64,000 nucleotides of DNA from Exophiala sp. HKRS030 (GCA_023897205.1 JAHWDD010000004.1:3596001-3660000), one strand, 5' to 3'; shown: positions 45,777-58,831, counted from the first letter of the stretch. The notes: generated from the sequence alone by a model not told the origin. Numbers and translations are program-made.

Positions 45777-48144
45777 AGCCGGTGAAGTTGGCTGGTTCGC
45801 GACTGTCCGGGTATCAGCACTGTATAAATTGTACCCGGCACCCTCGAAAGCGTTGTGTGTACCTCTTTGGCTATGCCGCTCCCACGTATGACATGATTCC
45901 GACCAAGCTACGCCAATATATCCAGACAGTCGGTTATTTCAATCAGGCCTGGTTCCTCCGTCGTGCGACCAGGAAAGGGTAGCAGCAGAAACTGTTCTTC
46001 TTGTGCAAGCGACCGTCACTTTAGATAAAAGCCAATGCCGCCGATGTAGCCGCGGGGCAGGGTCGTTCTGCAGCGACCCAGATAGGAGGCCCAGGAGGTC
46101 AATCTGCGGATGCTGTGATCAGATCAGGAGAGAAGCGATATATTGCGCAGGTCTGCATGTACAGGGTCCCCCGGGTCCCGGAGAAATGAGGAGCGTATCT
46201 CGTGTACGAAATGAACATATGAAACAAAATCTTTGGATGTGTTGAACGTGCAGAGTATACTCCCGTATGAGTGCAGCCAGATGATCGACCAGACCACCTG
46301 ATCTCGTCGAGAGGCGCAGCAAAGAAACAGAAAAGCAGTGGTATTAGCAGCAATCAAAAGGTACCAACGACATGATGGAAACACGGCTGCGAAGCTCTAC
46401 TGGACCGCGGGCAATTGATTGCAGCCCCGCAGCCCCCAGCCTGAGAGCAAGCAATCATGATTGGGATGAACATCTAGCCCGAATGCAAGGTGATCTGATG
46501 GAGAAAAGGTCGAGGTGCAAGGAGGTGCAAGGAAAGGTGCAGTTGGTGGAAGATGGACAGGCACAGAAGCTGTTCGGCGCTTACAGTTTGGCGATTGGCT
46601 CTCGAGCCTGCACTGTCACACACCAAGCAACCACCACGCCGCCAATCACTTTGTCCAGCACACTCAAGCACCGTTCTTGATACCCTGGTCAACCTTCGTC
46701 ACTCTGCCGTTGAGAATCGTCGTCTCCATCCAAGCGGACGAGCCCAATGACCTGGCTCGTTGTCATCTGGCCCCTCAGCCGCCCGCCTCACACTATTCGC
46801 ATCCTCAATCAAATTTCTCTCCCAGCGGCTATACAGCAAAGAGCATTGGAAGGATTATATATCGCTACGCCGACTGTCTCTTGTCTGTTAGTATATGGTA
46901 GCATCTCTCCTGAGCGTCGACGATGGCATGACGCGACGAAGGTGAGGTGGTGAGAAGTTTTGGAATGATACGCAGCACAAGCATTACACCGGATCATCAC
47001 ACAATTCTCTGTTGTACTCGGCATGTCAACTGAAGAGGATCTCCGGAGTAGTCGACGCCTGAATGAAAACTTGGGCTTGGGACTCGTCCCTCAACCTTGC
47101 AGAATGTACGGAGTAAATGTACTCGCATATTCCAACAGCCTCGATTACTCCGACCCCTACAACAAGTATCTTCAGTTTGTGGCGCCTCACATATCCACTT
47201 CCTTCAGTCGATCGGCTGTCCAGGTTTAAGGTATCTCCACAAGGCATCAAAGTCCTACTTTTAGGCTCTCGTGCATTGAGTCTCACAGCTGGCCGCCGTC
47301 TAGGCGTAGCGAAAGTCAAGTATGCCGAGAACTTCCAGACGAAATAACTGTCCCGGCTTCTCTAGCGAACGATTTTGGGACCAAAACTCTGAAGATCAGA
47401 AAAATTATGACACGCAGTGGTGCCCGCGCACACCGCAACTGACGACAACCGCTCTACACTAGTCGATCTTCCTAGTCCAGGCGATTCTCGCCGAAGTTGA
47501 GAAAATCACCTCACATGATAGACAATATGTTTCCCGTCCTTTTGAATCGTGAGTACGAGGCAGGTGAATCGCATGCCCATGACCTCTCGAAATCGACGGA
47601 GCATCTCTGTCGATCAAGTGCTGTGTACTGGGCCATCCCGCCTCCGGCCTCGGCGCGAGCCAGTACCAGGGCTCCAAAGGAAAACCAGGTGGTGGAGAAA
47701 CATAGCGACACAGAGCTCTTCTGCATGGCTGGCAGATCAGCATGCTCTCATCTCAACGGCGGAGAAGAAGTGCTTGCAACCATCATCACGTCTTCTGGAA
47801 ACCGTGTACACCACAAAGTGTGTTGGGCACGTTTGGGATCCAGCCTCTGTCACATCATCACTTAGCTTGCGAGGCATGGTCCAGGTAAATAGGTAAGGCC
47901 ATGCCTCGAGCCGATTGACTTTGCGAAGAGGGGAAGCTACTATGGACTACGGAGCCCTTAGCGGGTGACCAACAAGGCTTCCTGCATCTACGCGCCGGCG
48001 CTAATCAATAGTCTGAGGGCAGCCAATCGGTACCTGGCCGCCTGGAAAAGCAACCTCAAGCCTCCGTATTTCGACCCTTTCCAGACGAAAAGTCGTTGAA
48101 ACTTTGACCCATATCAATATCACACACCGGACCTCAACAGCACC
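45777..48144. other. Gene-poor region, left part
   Basis: 2.4 kb without a credible gene. Includes the promoter of the WD40 gene and a TACGGAGTA copy at 47107-47115. Frames up to 128 aa exist but overlap in several frames, lack motifs and have no coherent splice joins. Confidence 0.5.
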
Positions 48145-49035
48145 ATGGATAACGCTTCGGGTCTGGCAGGTGAGTTGGCTAATCTCTTTGCGCACTACCA
48201 GTAGCGATGTGACTGTTCATTAGCCCAGTTCATCGCCGACAATCCGTCTGCGGAGTACTCTCTTTCCAAGGTTGCCTAAGGACTCGGATTTGGCTAGAAA
48301 ACCCGTCAATGGACACTGATCGAATATTGTTAGCTGCCCGAAGCAACGAGAATGAAATACAAAAGCATTTTGCGACCTGTTCCTGCATCAGGTGCAAGGT
48401 CCAGGGTCACAAATATTTTTCTCAGCCTAAATGCTGTGCTCCCTCGAAGCATTTCCGCGTTTGTACGAGAATGGAAATTTCGCCCTTTGTCAAGCTTCCT
48501 GGTCCATGTATTCCCGCATGGCATCGTGGCACATTCTGCATCTGCGACTGAGCTATGCTCCAATCTTGTTCCCAGCCTTTCCTCGTGCAAGATAAAGTAG
48601 GGGATATTGCTTTATCCTTATCCAGTCGAACCAAGTTTACATTTCGACCTGGGGGTAGCCGATTTGGTTGGGCTGATGAAGCGGAACAGCAAACAATGTC
48701 AGGCAACGAGACATCTACACATGTGAACCATGCACAGTGACAATCCTGTCAAAGCCCATGGCATTTGTTGGAATGAGCCTTTGACCGTTACACCCGCGAA
48801 ACACATCCTGGCAGCTCTTGTCATACCTGGAGCGCCGCCAACCACGCAGTTCGAGTTGGCGGTGAACAATTTCGAATCGCACTTGGCGTCGTCAAGTACC
48901 ACAAGATTCAGCCGTCGGACGACCTTCTGGCTCCGAGAGCATATTTCGACATCAAGACACGAGATCGACAATGTTGCCCCAGTACGGTATGATTTGTCAA
49001 TTTTCCGGGGTGGTGGTTCGCTCAAGTTTTCCTGA
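48145..49035 (+). pseudogene. Possible decayed gene of unknown family
   Basis: A convincing start, CACCATGG at 48145, opens MDNASGLA. A well-formed 54-nt intron (48170-48223, GTGAGT...TTAG) continues as AQFIADNPSAEYSLSK, then a stop at 48277. The same frame re-opens downstream as two segments (48352-48600 and 48730-49035), separated by stops. One contains SILRPVPASGARSRVT. A weak second intron (GTTGCC...GTTAG, 48271 to about 48332) would join the first two parts. The start and the SILRPVPASG segment remind me faintly of glutamine-synthetase-like proteins, but the expected catalytic motifs are missing, so I do not assign a function. It may be a relic, or chance frames. Confidence 0.3.
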
Positions 49036-49683
49036 ATGGTGACGATGCGGTACGTTAGCTGCTTGATAGTCGCGTGCGTCGAGCCTCTTTCGAACTTGTT
49101 TGCTCGAATGGCAGACACGACCGCAGTCGAGAGTGAAGCATGTGCAGGTTGAGAGGTTCAGACAGAGCACGGAATGCCTGGTGAGTATGGCTTCTCAAGC
49201 CAAATGCCCCCTGGTCACTTTGGCATGCAATATCCCTCCTCGGGATCATGGATATTGGAGCTCGCCCTGACCTACCTTTCCTAATATGGTCACAATTGTA
49301 CCGAACGAGACAAAAGCCATGTTCGATCAGCCTTCACCTTGGTAGTGACTGACAGTCGTCACACGAATCATGGTGAGGTTTTATATCATAATTAACACAA
49401 ATAAACATTCGATGCTCCATAGCAATGGCCACCATTTGTATTATGAAAGTCGACCATTTGTCCCCTCAACGTTTGCAAGGCAAATCATCCAGTGCGTCGG
49501 CGTGTGAGAGCCCACGTGCTCTCAAATCGATAGTCATCGTCCCTGGCCAACAGATTGTCACGGGGTGGTTGAGGACTTGTTCGCCCCCTTAACCGACGAT
49601 GACGATGTTCATGAGCCAAGCAGCAAGACATTGGCATCTAGGGACCGAGTGGCTTGCAGTACCGAACGATGCTCTCGCCCACC

Positions 49684-49731
49684 CACCACTGCTCCTGATC
49701 TCTAGGGTATGCTTGAAGAGGAGCAGTGGTG
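49684..49731. repeat. Perfect 13-bp inverted repeat (hairpin)
   Basis: Arms CACCACTGCTCCT (49684-49696) and AGGAGCAGTGGTG (49719-49731) are exact reverse complements around a 22-nt loop. It could be a hairpin in an RNA or a remnant of a mobile element. Confidence 0.75.
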
Positions 49732-51044
49732 TTTCAAATCCTAGGTTGCATGTTTTTTGGCTTGAGTTTGGTTGGTGGTCTCTACAATTGAGACCGCTGG
49801 TAGGTTTTCTGCATGTGAAGCCTCCGGATGGTAAACAATTTTGTGTGAGGGTAAGAGATCGCGCATGATGCGTTGCTTTTGCATGCCTTTTCACGAGTCT
49901 TTTCGGGTCTTGACTACGGCTTTGGACGTGCCACGCGTTTGACGATTCTCTTTTTTTTTTCTCCAAAAGAAAATAATGCATGGTCATGGGCAAGAAACAG
50001 AAAACGCATCACACAAATCATGGAGTATGTTTTGCAAGAGAATATCAAGCTGTCTCCGACCCGTGGACTGCGGCCATTAGGCCTACTCCCTGGGTAACAA
50101 ATCTTGATCGATTCACCATAACTCCGTCACACGAGCGCTGTTCTTTGTTTTAGTGCCCTCGAGTTTCAAGTGACATTTTTCGTGGTTCCAATCTTTTACG
50201 CTTGTTCGCATTTCGCGAAAATGGAAATGTCTAACGTGCCAGGAATCTTGTCCAAAGAGATATAGATTTACGAGAGCACGGAATCACTTTCTCGGAATGT
50301 CCAGTATCCTCCGCAGTTGAATCTCAAATCGCGACACGATTCAAAACAACGGTTTTGATGCGTTCGTGATGGTTTCGACTCTGAGATGGCGCTGTGAGTG
50401 ATATGAAAGAAGGAGGAAATTAAAGTTTGGAGAATTGTTAAATACCTACAACAAGTACATAAGCATCCTTCGATGTCGGGTCACGAAAAAGAGAGGTCTT
50501 CCGGAAAGGGGAGCGAAGTGTCCATATTAGGAAGTTCATGATGTCATTGTCTTCGGAGGCCTTCTGACGATGAGGAATCGCGGTGAAGTGCTCCTCCGTA
50601 ACACGTACACTCGTACTCGTCCGTACTACCCGTACTTAATTCGAAAACGGAATATGGACTATTTTTCTCATGATGATCCCCTTGTCTGCAATCAACTCTA
50701 GATGTAGACACGATGACAAGTGTCAAAAATGTCAACTTCGACCCCAAAAGGTGAGCGAGGGCCCGACGGCCAGATCGCAGAAACCCAAAAATATACAGAG
50801 CGGGAGTAACCGAGATCCCCCTACGACGCGGTCCGTCCGTGGGACGCGCGACCGAAATCGACATTGACCCAAGTCGCGACTTGACTACCACTCTCTACCA
50901 CAAGTCGCGTTCAGACAAGGCGCAAGCACTGTACGAGCATGTTATGAAAGTGGCTTCAAAGTGCCACTTTTTGAAGAACAGACACAAAACACAAAAGTGA
51001 AGGGCGTCCAAGTGCAACTTGTCAGCAATCAAGACAAAAACAAT

Positions 51045-54000
51045 TACTCCGTAATCTTCAAAAGTTCATGAGAAGATGAGTATTTGCATAGGATAAGCGA
51101 GCAAGATGGACGAATCAAAGATGTGGTAGAGTCACAAACCGGGGTATGAGATGACAGATGGGTGTTGTCCATCTTTGCGATCTTCGATCTTTCGATTTTA
51201 GGTTCTTATGCCAACAGCCGCATCTGGACAATCGACAAAAGGTTCTTGACTGTCGCTGTCAGTGAGATTGTGGACGTCAAAATCAGAACACGTCAAAGTC
51301 AAGTCAGCTTGGGAGGGCCTGGATGGTCATGTTCAAGCCGTCAAGGTGTTTGACTCATACATTCATCGTTCAGCTTGACGATTCCCCCCCCCCCTCCAAG
51401 CTTGGTCAAGTCTCTGTCATGTGTCAAAGGCTGTCAATCTACTCGACGAAGCCTCTCCTCGGGAACGCTTCGCACGGGTAGATACTCGCCAACGCCAGCC
51501 GCACCCGTACATACGATAGGAAGAGACAGCCGAGAGAGATTGACAGCCCACTTGCCACCTACGTTGGCGGATGGTGCATTGGTACTGTTTACTGAATGGG
51601 AGTAACACATGTCAATAATGTCAACAAGAACTGTCCCCCGTACAGTATAGTAACGGTTAGAGGTAGTAAGTCTCTGGCTGCGCCCGAGCCCGAAATCTTG
51701 GTGTGTTGTCGGTGCGTAGGGATCCGTAATTTCGGATCGGAGTCCTACTGTACAGTGCTTCTCGTAGCCATGAACCACAGCAGACATGTGCAGATTATGA
51801 GCTCCAGACACACCTTTTCGTTGTTTTGTCTTGGATTACTCCGTAAAAAAAATTCAAATGAAACCGGGTCTGCTGACGATGCCGTCATGGTTTGGGGGGG
51901 CAAATTGGTTTTTTCTTTTTCTTGTTTTGCTTTTCAGAGAAACCCCCTGAATGGCTGAGTCTCACTTGTGGTACCGAGTAAAAATGTCCAAAAGAAAAAG
52001 CACATGCTTGCGATATTGTATAGACTTGTCCTAAGGAACGAAATAGGTGTCTGGTCCGTGTGGCGTTATCAAGTGGCTGGCATTCTAGATGGAGACAATA
52101 ATGTCGAAGGTGGCTGATTTTTTTGTCTTGAACGCGTACTCCGTATCCGTATTTTGTACTTTGTAGTTCGTCAGGATTGAACGGCACTTCTACGGCATTT
52201 GGTCACCACAATCTGGAAGTCACGTGAAATCTCGCAGAGTCACATTGAACCAGTCACAGACCGGGTAATACCCCCCCCTCCTTTCTTCTTCCCATTGTTT
52301 CTACAGTACTTCCGTCTGTCCGTTCCATCCTCTTCCCTGCCTTCGGTGTCTTTTACCCGAGATGCACACCAACTTGGGTCTGTTCCCTAACCCACTTTTT
52401 GCCATGTGGCATTATTATTCGAAACGGAGAATCCGTTTACGGAGCAACTGGTCTCCTCAATCGTTACAGCAGCACCACACACCATTAAGTGCCATCTGGG
52501 AAGGATCTTGCGAAGTTACTTTTGTGCCTTCCCACTAGCAGGGAGCAACGGGGTCGCCAAAAAGAAAAAAGAATCCATGTCCGCGTTACAATTGAAAGTG
52601 TACTCATAACTGAAGGGAAAGGGGGTGTGAAGAGTGTCAAGTCACTTGCTGGTCCAAGTCCGAAATGTTTCGGATGTACCACAAAAACCACTGCTTACGA
52701 GCAGAAGTTACTGACTCGCTTACTTTTTCCGAAATGATGCAAAATCCCAAACCTTTACGGAGTATCCTTACGGATGATCCCAGGACGAGGGAGTCAAGTC
52801 ACCGTACTGATAATTAACATCCTCGTTGATCGTCTTCGGATTGTTGTACTCCGTCCGCAAGGGTCCTTTGGGGGTTGCGTAGGTAATCACTACCTGACTC
52901 TCTCTGCCCGGGAACGGGTACAGGTAGGGAATTTGGAAGCCCAAAAAAAGGTCCTGTCGGGAGTCGGTCCGAAAACGTCAGGGTCGTCCTCCTCCTCCAA
53001 ATTGCCCAATTGACGAAATCGCACCGCACGGACATGAATTGTTCATTTTCACCACGAGGTTGGGGAAAGCGTCTGTGCGCCGCCTTTTACCGAGTCCCGA
53101 CCAACTGAGTTTCTAGTTCTCTACTCCGTACACGGAGTGTGTACGTGGATGGCCTTTTTCTCCGACAAGGTGGCAAAAAAACCAAAAAAACCAAAAAAAC
53201 CAATCAATCAAATTGGATTCATTCAAAATCCGAAGCCAAGAAAATTCTCTCACCGTCTGTGCCTGCTCGGAACAAGAACCAAAACTCACAGTGCGGGCCC
53301 AGTTACCCCATTGAGTAATTGTACATGTTGCAATGGGGGATGGGTCTCGAAGAACGAAGGGAAAGAGGAAAGGGGTTTCACATGTCCGCGTCGGCTATGG
53401 GTGTGGGCGGTTACGAGAAAAAGAACGATTGACGCACAACGGACGTTAGGTTACTGTAAGTTGGGTTGGGTGGTGACTGATTCACGACTTTGCCTACTCT
53501 GGAGGTTACAATAGTGACGATGACACACCATCCATTACGACACCCGACGAACAAAGATGAATGCCCTTGTAGTAATTGAATTACTTACTCTATTTAGTAC
53601 TCCGTGGGAGAAATCTAGGTGAACAAAACTTACGTGTGCATATCTACTCCCGATCCAAGAAAAAAAAGTCATCTGAACACGGTGACAGCTTCAGCCGACT
53701 TGACCACATGGCCTCTTTGTTGGCGAAGGGGCGTGGGAAAGCGTGGGATAGATACCCAAGGTACGGAGTAGATTTATTATGGGTTGCTCTACGGAGTTCT
53801 GCACACCGGGAGTTATGAATAGCACTTCGTGGTAACTGAGAATGTATTAATCTTTTTTTGAATGCCGCCCTCGGAGTATTCCATAATCAGGCTAAAGAAC
53901 AGGTCTTGTCATGAACGGAGATGTTCATCATCGGTGTGTATGTGTGTGTGTGTGGTCGAGTTGTTGTTTGGTGAATACAGCCGTACGGTGGACAGTCGAC

Positions 54001-54765
54001 CCTCCCTCAACGTCCTACTCCGTCATTAATCAGCATTTGGGTAGCATCACTAGCTAAGACTATAATGACTCTTACACCTATCAAGCCCTTTTGTTCGGTT
54101 TTTTGTAACACGTTCACATGTGAAGAAAGAGACCGTCCGATGATGAATCATGTAGCAGTGTGCTTACTTCTACTCTCGCGACCGGAAGAACAGTCACTTG
54201 CCGGACCAAAAGTCGAAACCAAAAAAACTCACCGACTGCGCGGGATGTCTTTCTCGTTCGGGGTCAAATCCGTACTGTGACTACTCACAAAACTACGTTA
54301 CCATTTGAATCAACCCTCCCCCCCCGACTTATCTGAAGGTTCCCTCGTAGACGTTTTACTCCCGCGTGAGGAGTGGAAAGTCACTCGTAATTCTGTCGCA
54401 GACGGGTAGGCCACTTTTCACAGCTAGGAACCGGTCCGACATCCGAACCAAAACAACCCTCCCCAGGTTTAAACTCGCTGGTCATGACGAGTTACCCTTG
54501 CTTCCGTGGGCATGTCGGAATCATTACGAACTTTGTCATGGAAACCCACCCCCCATTCCCGTAGGACCGGGGGAAATGAAGAGATTGATTGACAGTTTTG
54601 GACCGGACACCTCTTCAGGCAATTCCAAGAGCAAGGGAAACTCTAACGGAGAGGTTCATGGGGTAGTCAAAACCAAAAACACCTCCCTTACAGTACCTCC
54701 ACACGGGTGTTCGAGTCGAGTAGGTGGCCTCAGCTATGTCAATCCCTCTCAAGTACTACGGAGTA
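51045..54765. repeat. Dispersed TACTCCGTA / TACGGAGTA 9-mers
   Basis: Exact 9-mers in either orientation at 51045, 51837, 52137, 52756, 53122, 53762 and 54757, with near matches at 52846, 53599, 53790 and 54018. Further exact copies outside this stretch lie at 24815, 28008, 38213, 47107 and 62513. All are intergenic. Confidence 0.8.
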
Positions 54766-56680
54766 TAGGAAAAGTCGATTGAGAAAGAAAAACCATCATG
54801 GACATCGGTAGCAAGCTTCCGATAATACTTTTTCCCTCCCTGGTAAACTTCACTCCTGTGCATTCATCATTCACCAAACGGACAAGACTTTTTGTCGTAG
54901 GACTCGAGAATCCTTGATTCCGTACATTCCGTAGTAGACAAGCCCTGTGACAATCCAAGGGTTCCCATGTTGTTTCAATCCAAAAGTTGTATGAAACTTG
55001 CAGACCGGAGTCTTAATAACCAAGTCAATCGAACTCGCAAAGTAATAATGAAGTCAGTGGCGCGTTTGGTTTCAGGCGTGGAGAGGGAAGTTGTGGAGGT
55101 GGCAAAACCAAAGACATGGTCCCAATTCTGCCCGAGTAGAATCAACAACAATAACAACAACAACAAGAAGAAGTAGTGACTATTGTATCGTCGGATCCGT
55201 ACACTTTGAAATGCCATCCGTCCGGGCGGGAACGACTCGACAATCCCTGCTGTGAGAGAGGGTCGGACCAAACCACCCGGTTCACCAACTCACCTACTTC
55301 TGTGAAAAAAAACAAAACTTACATTTGTGCGATCTGTCAAGATGCGAAGGCGTCTTCTCGTGCCTGCTCCTGTAAAGGTTTTCTTCATGACTCGGTTGTT
55401 CTCTCATCAGATTCGACGGACGTATCTCGTAAAGGAGGCGAAACAGAAAGAAAAGAAATACAGTTTCTATGACGAGGATAACTGGGGGCTGTGCAAAATG
55501 TTTCCCCCGTACGCAGAATTACTCCAGAGGCATCGGGGAATCGGTATCGGATGGTTTTTCTCTTTCCACCTGGGAGATTCATTACCTTGGGAAATGTAGC
55601 CGATAAATTACCTTTGCCTTTGTCACAACAAGTTGAAAGTAAGTCAGTCTGGTCACAGTAGATTAGAGGCACGTCAGTTGGATACCTGGTAAGGAGAGGG
55701 GGGCGGGTACGGATAGTAAGCCGTAGTTGGTCCTTACCTACAGTACAGCCGCAAAAACATTTGGGCATCATCAACCAAAAATTGTTACAGAACAAGGACA
55801 AATGATATTAACCACAAAAAGTCACAAGTCACAAGTTCACAAGGCACACACGCGCCCACGCCCACGCCTCAAACCTCCCCGAGGCGCCTGACCAACAAAC
55901 CACTTGACTTACGGAATACTTGGGGGAGCATGTGATGGGAACTACGAAATGGATTCTTCCCTGTTCACTTTTTGAAGAGAAAAAATAACAAGGCAAGATG
56001 ATTCTAGCAATCACATACAGTACAACAAGTGAACGAAATGGTGCCCCGGAATTGAAGCGGAAAAGAAAAGCCCAACACGGCAGGGCGTCAAGAACAAGGC
56101 GACACGCCGGAAAACACAAACAAGTGAAGCGCCCGATTTTCACTCAAACCCTGCCTGAGGTACGGATAGGCGACGGACTTGTACGGACTATCCTGAGCGC
56201 CTCAAAGCCACACACACACACACCGCTAAATAGTTAGGTAGCCAACACATACACAACAACACATTCATCACATCATGGGAACAAGGAGCAAGTTTCGTAG
56301 GTGTTTCTCAATACAATAGATTGAAATTATAAGCTAGTAATACTATATTCGTCCATCGAGGTCACCAATGTTTGATCTGATCCTCGGGAGCTCGGAGAGT
56401 GAAAAAGTCTCCAAGATCAACATGCCACAGCCCATGAAAATGAGGCTTTGGAAAAAGGCCGTAGGGGGTATCGTTAAGAGCCATCATGCCCGGGGTATAT
56501 GCAAAATATGGATGTGTTGTTCATTCCAATCACCCAAGGCGCACACTTGTCGCTTCGCTAAATCAAGATTCAAATAATAACACATTAAGATCGTAAGATG
56601 CCCGAAATGGTTCCGAATCATGGGACCAGCCCAGCGGCCCAGAACAAGTCAGAAAGTGAGTCGTATCGCTTCGCACAGCC

Positions 56681-57289
56681 TCACTGAGGCCCGTTGAGGC
56701 TACTCAGCCCGCGACGGACATTGGTCTGTCGCCGCTTGAGCGTGCTGGGCCGACGTGCCTTTTCTTCACTTGGGCCAGCGAAGCGGACTGTCTTGTTGCG
56801 TCTTGACTCGGGCTGTTGTTGGTGGGCGGATTCCTTCTCTTGCAGGTCGCGAAGGAAGGCAATCTGCTCTTCGGTGGTGAGTTCCTTCTTGGGGGTCACC
56901 GCCGGAATGGTCTCGATGGGTAATGACTCGTGCGTGCAGAGAAGGTCGTCGTCTGAGAGGTAGGAACTAGGCTCGGCACCAAATGATGACATGCACGATC
57001 TGTAGGGGCTAGGCAGCCATGAAGAGTTGCTGCTGTCGCGTCGCATTGCCACTGACGAAGGTTGTGAGTTGGTCGTAGAGGCATTGCTGTCTGATCGAGT
57101 GAGGCCTTGTGAGGATGGCCACGAAGAGGTTGGCGACGCGCTCAAAAGTGCCGAGTAGGCAGAGTTGGGCGCGTACGAGGTGTAGTTGTAGCATGAACTG
57201 GAGTTGGTGGAGTCGCGCGAGTCTGAACGCGACATGGCCACCGATGTCATGGCTGGGGTAATGGTGGAGGTGGGCGACGAGAAGAACAT
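56681..57289 (-). CDS. Ser-rich conserved-looking fungal protein
   Basis: A single exon of 202 codons plus stop, starting MFFSSPTSTITPAMTS. The N-terminal 130 residues are Ser/Asn/Tyr-rich and look disordered, with several R-x-x-S sites (MRRDSSNSS, LTRSDSNAS). The C-terminal 70 residues are better organised: TPKKELTTEEQIAFLRDLQEKE is a likely amphipathic helix. A basic end with NKTVRFAGPSEE follows, similar to a PP1-docking KVxF/RVxF element, then STLKRRQTNVRRG. The in-frame extension upstream to 57616 is probably 5' leader. No named family recognised; a phospho-regulated, perhaps PP1-linked, protein is a guess from the motifs. Confidence 0.72.
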   Translation of the reverse strand: MFFSSPTSTITPAMTSVAMSRSDSRDSTNSSSCYNYTSYAPNSAYSALLSASPTSSWPSSQGLTRSDSNASTTNSQPSSVAMRRDSSNSSWLPSPYRSCMSSFGAEPSSYLSDDDLLCTHESLPIETIPAVTPKKELTTEEQIAFLRDLQEKESAHQQQPESRRNKTVRFAGPSEEKARRPSTLKRRQTNVRRGLSSLNGPQ

Positions 57290-58831
57290 TTTGTATGTTG
57301 GTATCAAGTGCTCCGACACGCGACGGTGAGGTCCAGCTTTGTGGGCTGAGACTCCGTGGCGGATGTGATGTTTATAATTGTTGTTTGTAGCCAGGATTGT
57401 CAGACGATTGTCAGGCCTTGTTTTGCTGAACGGGAGCCGGGGCCTAATGAGGGTGACTGTTTGCAGGTGGTGATGCAATACCGTGTGTCTGCGAGCAGGG
57501 GAGGGCGTGCGGTCGGTTAATAATAATAACGACGCGCGCGTTTTGCCGGGATGGGGGTTTAAGCGGTGACTCGGAGTTGGGCTGGGATTTTGATCGGTGG
57601 GTTTGCCGCGGGTCAACCAGGGTTACTGTGCCTAAGCGGCAGTGTGCTGAGAGAGCTGAGTGGTAGGATCCGAAGACGCTGGCCGTGTCGGTATATCGCT
57701 CAGGGTGATTTCGAGGGGTTTGCAGCTCGCAAGTTTGCTGGTATGTTTGGGTAGAGTCGAGTCGGAAGAGGTCGAGAGAGGACTCGGTGGGTGTATATGA
57801 ATATGTATCCGTGGCAAGGTGATGGAAAGTCAAAAAAAGTGACTGTCGCCCCCTTCCCCGTGCTTCCTTTTGATTGAAATCTTATGGATGGGTATTGGAA
57901 TGGGGAGGATGGCGAATACCCGGTGTGTCCCTAGTTCGGATGCGACTGCGACCTCGGTCGGTCCAGCTCGGGGCTGTGTGGATGCGGTGTCAACAAGGGG
58001 ATCGGAAGGACAGATGGGGCCCGTTATTGCTGTTTCGGGCTATGGGGATGAGGATGTCTGCTACCACCGCTAGTCCTGCCAGAATGTCCAGGGCCGCTGC
58101 CGGGGGGGGTCGATTCGATGGGTCCAAGACTGTCACTTTTCTGGCACCGCGACCTTGGTTCCGCGATGGAGCTAGAGCACTCGTAGGGGAAGGCTGGTTC
58201 TCGCGGAATGCGGCGTGGGCAACCGATGGTTTCAGCCCAAACAGTGATGAACGCAGGGGTGAACGTGAATGTGAATGTGAATGTGACTGTGAAGGGGTAA
58301 TAGGGAGTATGAACCAAGTTTTTGCTCTTGCAACCTGCCAGGAGAGGGCGCTTCTTATGCTGGTTGAGGCAAGGGAGAAACATGCGTCAAAGGACTCGTC
58401 GTGGGAGGCGTTTGTGGCATCTGGTTTGGTAGGCTCGTCCATTCAGCGTCCACCGTACAGCGTCCAGCTGGCATGTTCTGCTCTGGCGTTGGAGCAGCGG
58501 ATGATTGATGTGCAAAGGCCTGGTGTTTGGAGTGGTGCTGGATGGAGTCGGTCTACTGACCGCCGAAAGAGTCCAGGTGTAACAGGAGATGGAGGGTTTC
58601 GTCAAAGTCAGAGGCCTGAGACCCTTGTCCACCTGCTATTCACCGTCAATTCGCTTGCAGGGGGAGCCTGGGTGGCTGACGGGACCGCACGGATGGCGCC
58701 TGACAGTCAAAGTACGGGGCGAGATCTCGACAAAGCAAGGAGCGCCCTCGGCGTCGTCGAATCGAAAACCCCACGTTGGCAATTAATGGCACTGGGCGAA
58801 GGCACAGATCAGCCAACGGTTAAACGGCGGC
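57290..58831. other. Upstream region of the Ser-rich gene, microsatellite-bearing
   Basis: 1.5 kb. GTGAAT repeats at 58261-58291. Open frames of 324 codons (+) and 150 codons (-) overlap here; neither has motifs. The lower part probably holds promoter and 5' leader of the minus-strand gene. Confidence 0.45.

Larger units (their letters stand above)
49036..56680. other. Gene-poor region, central part
   Basis: 7.6 kb with no supportable gene. It contains a 13-bp inverted repeat (49684-49731), a GTCAA/TTGAC-rich stretch (about 50700-51620), dense TACTCCGTA/TACGGAGTA copies (51045-54765), C runs near 51386 and 52269, GT and CA microsatellites (53937-53955; 56211-56222) and one TCACGTGA box (52220-52227). 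No transposase, reverse transcriptase or LTR pair was recognised. Confidence 0.55.

Noticed and set aside
47990..47999. GCGCCGGCGC palindrome
   Set aside because: Related in composition to the cluster motif but not the same site (GCCGGC core, not GGCGCC).
53137..53514. 125-codon frame starting MCTWMAFF
   Set aside because: KPKKPKKP comes from a simple AAAAAACC repeat; no other support.
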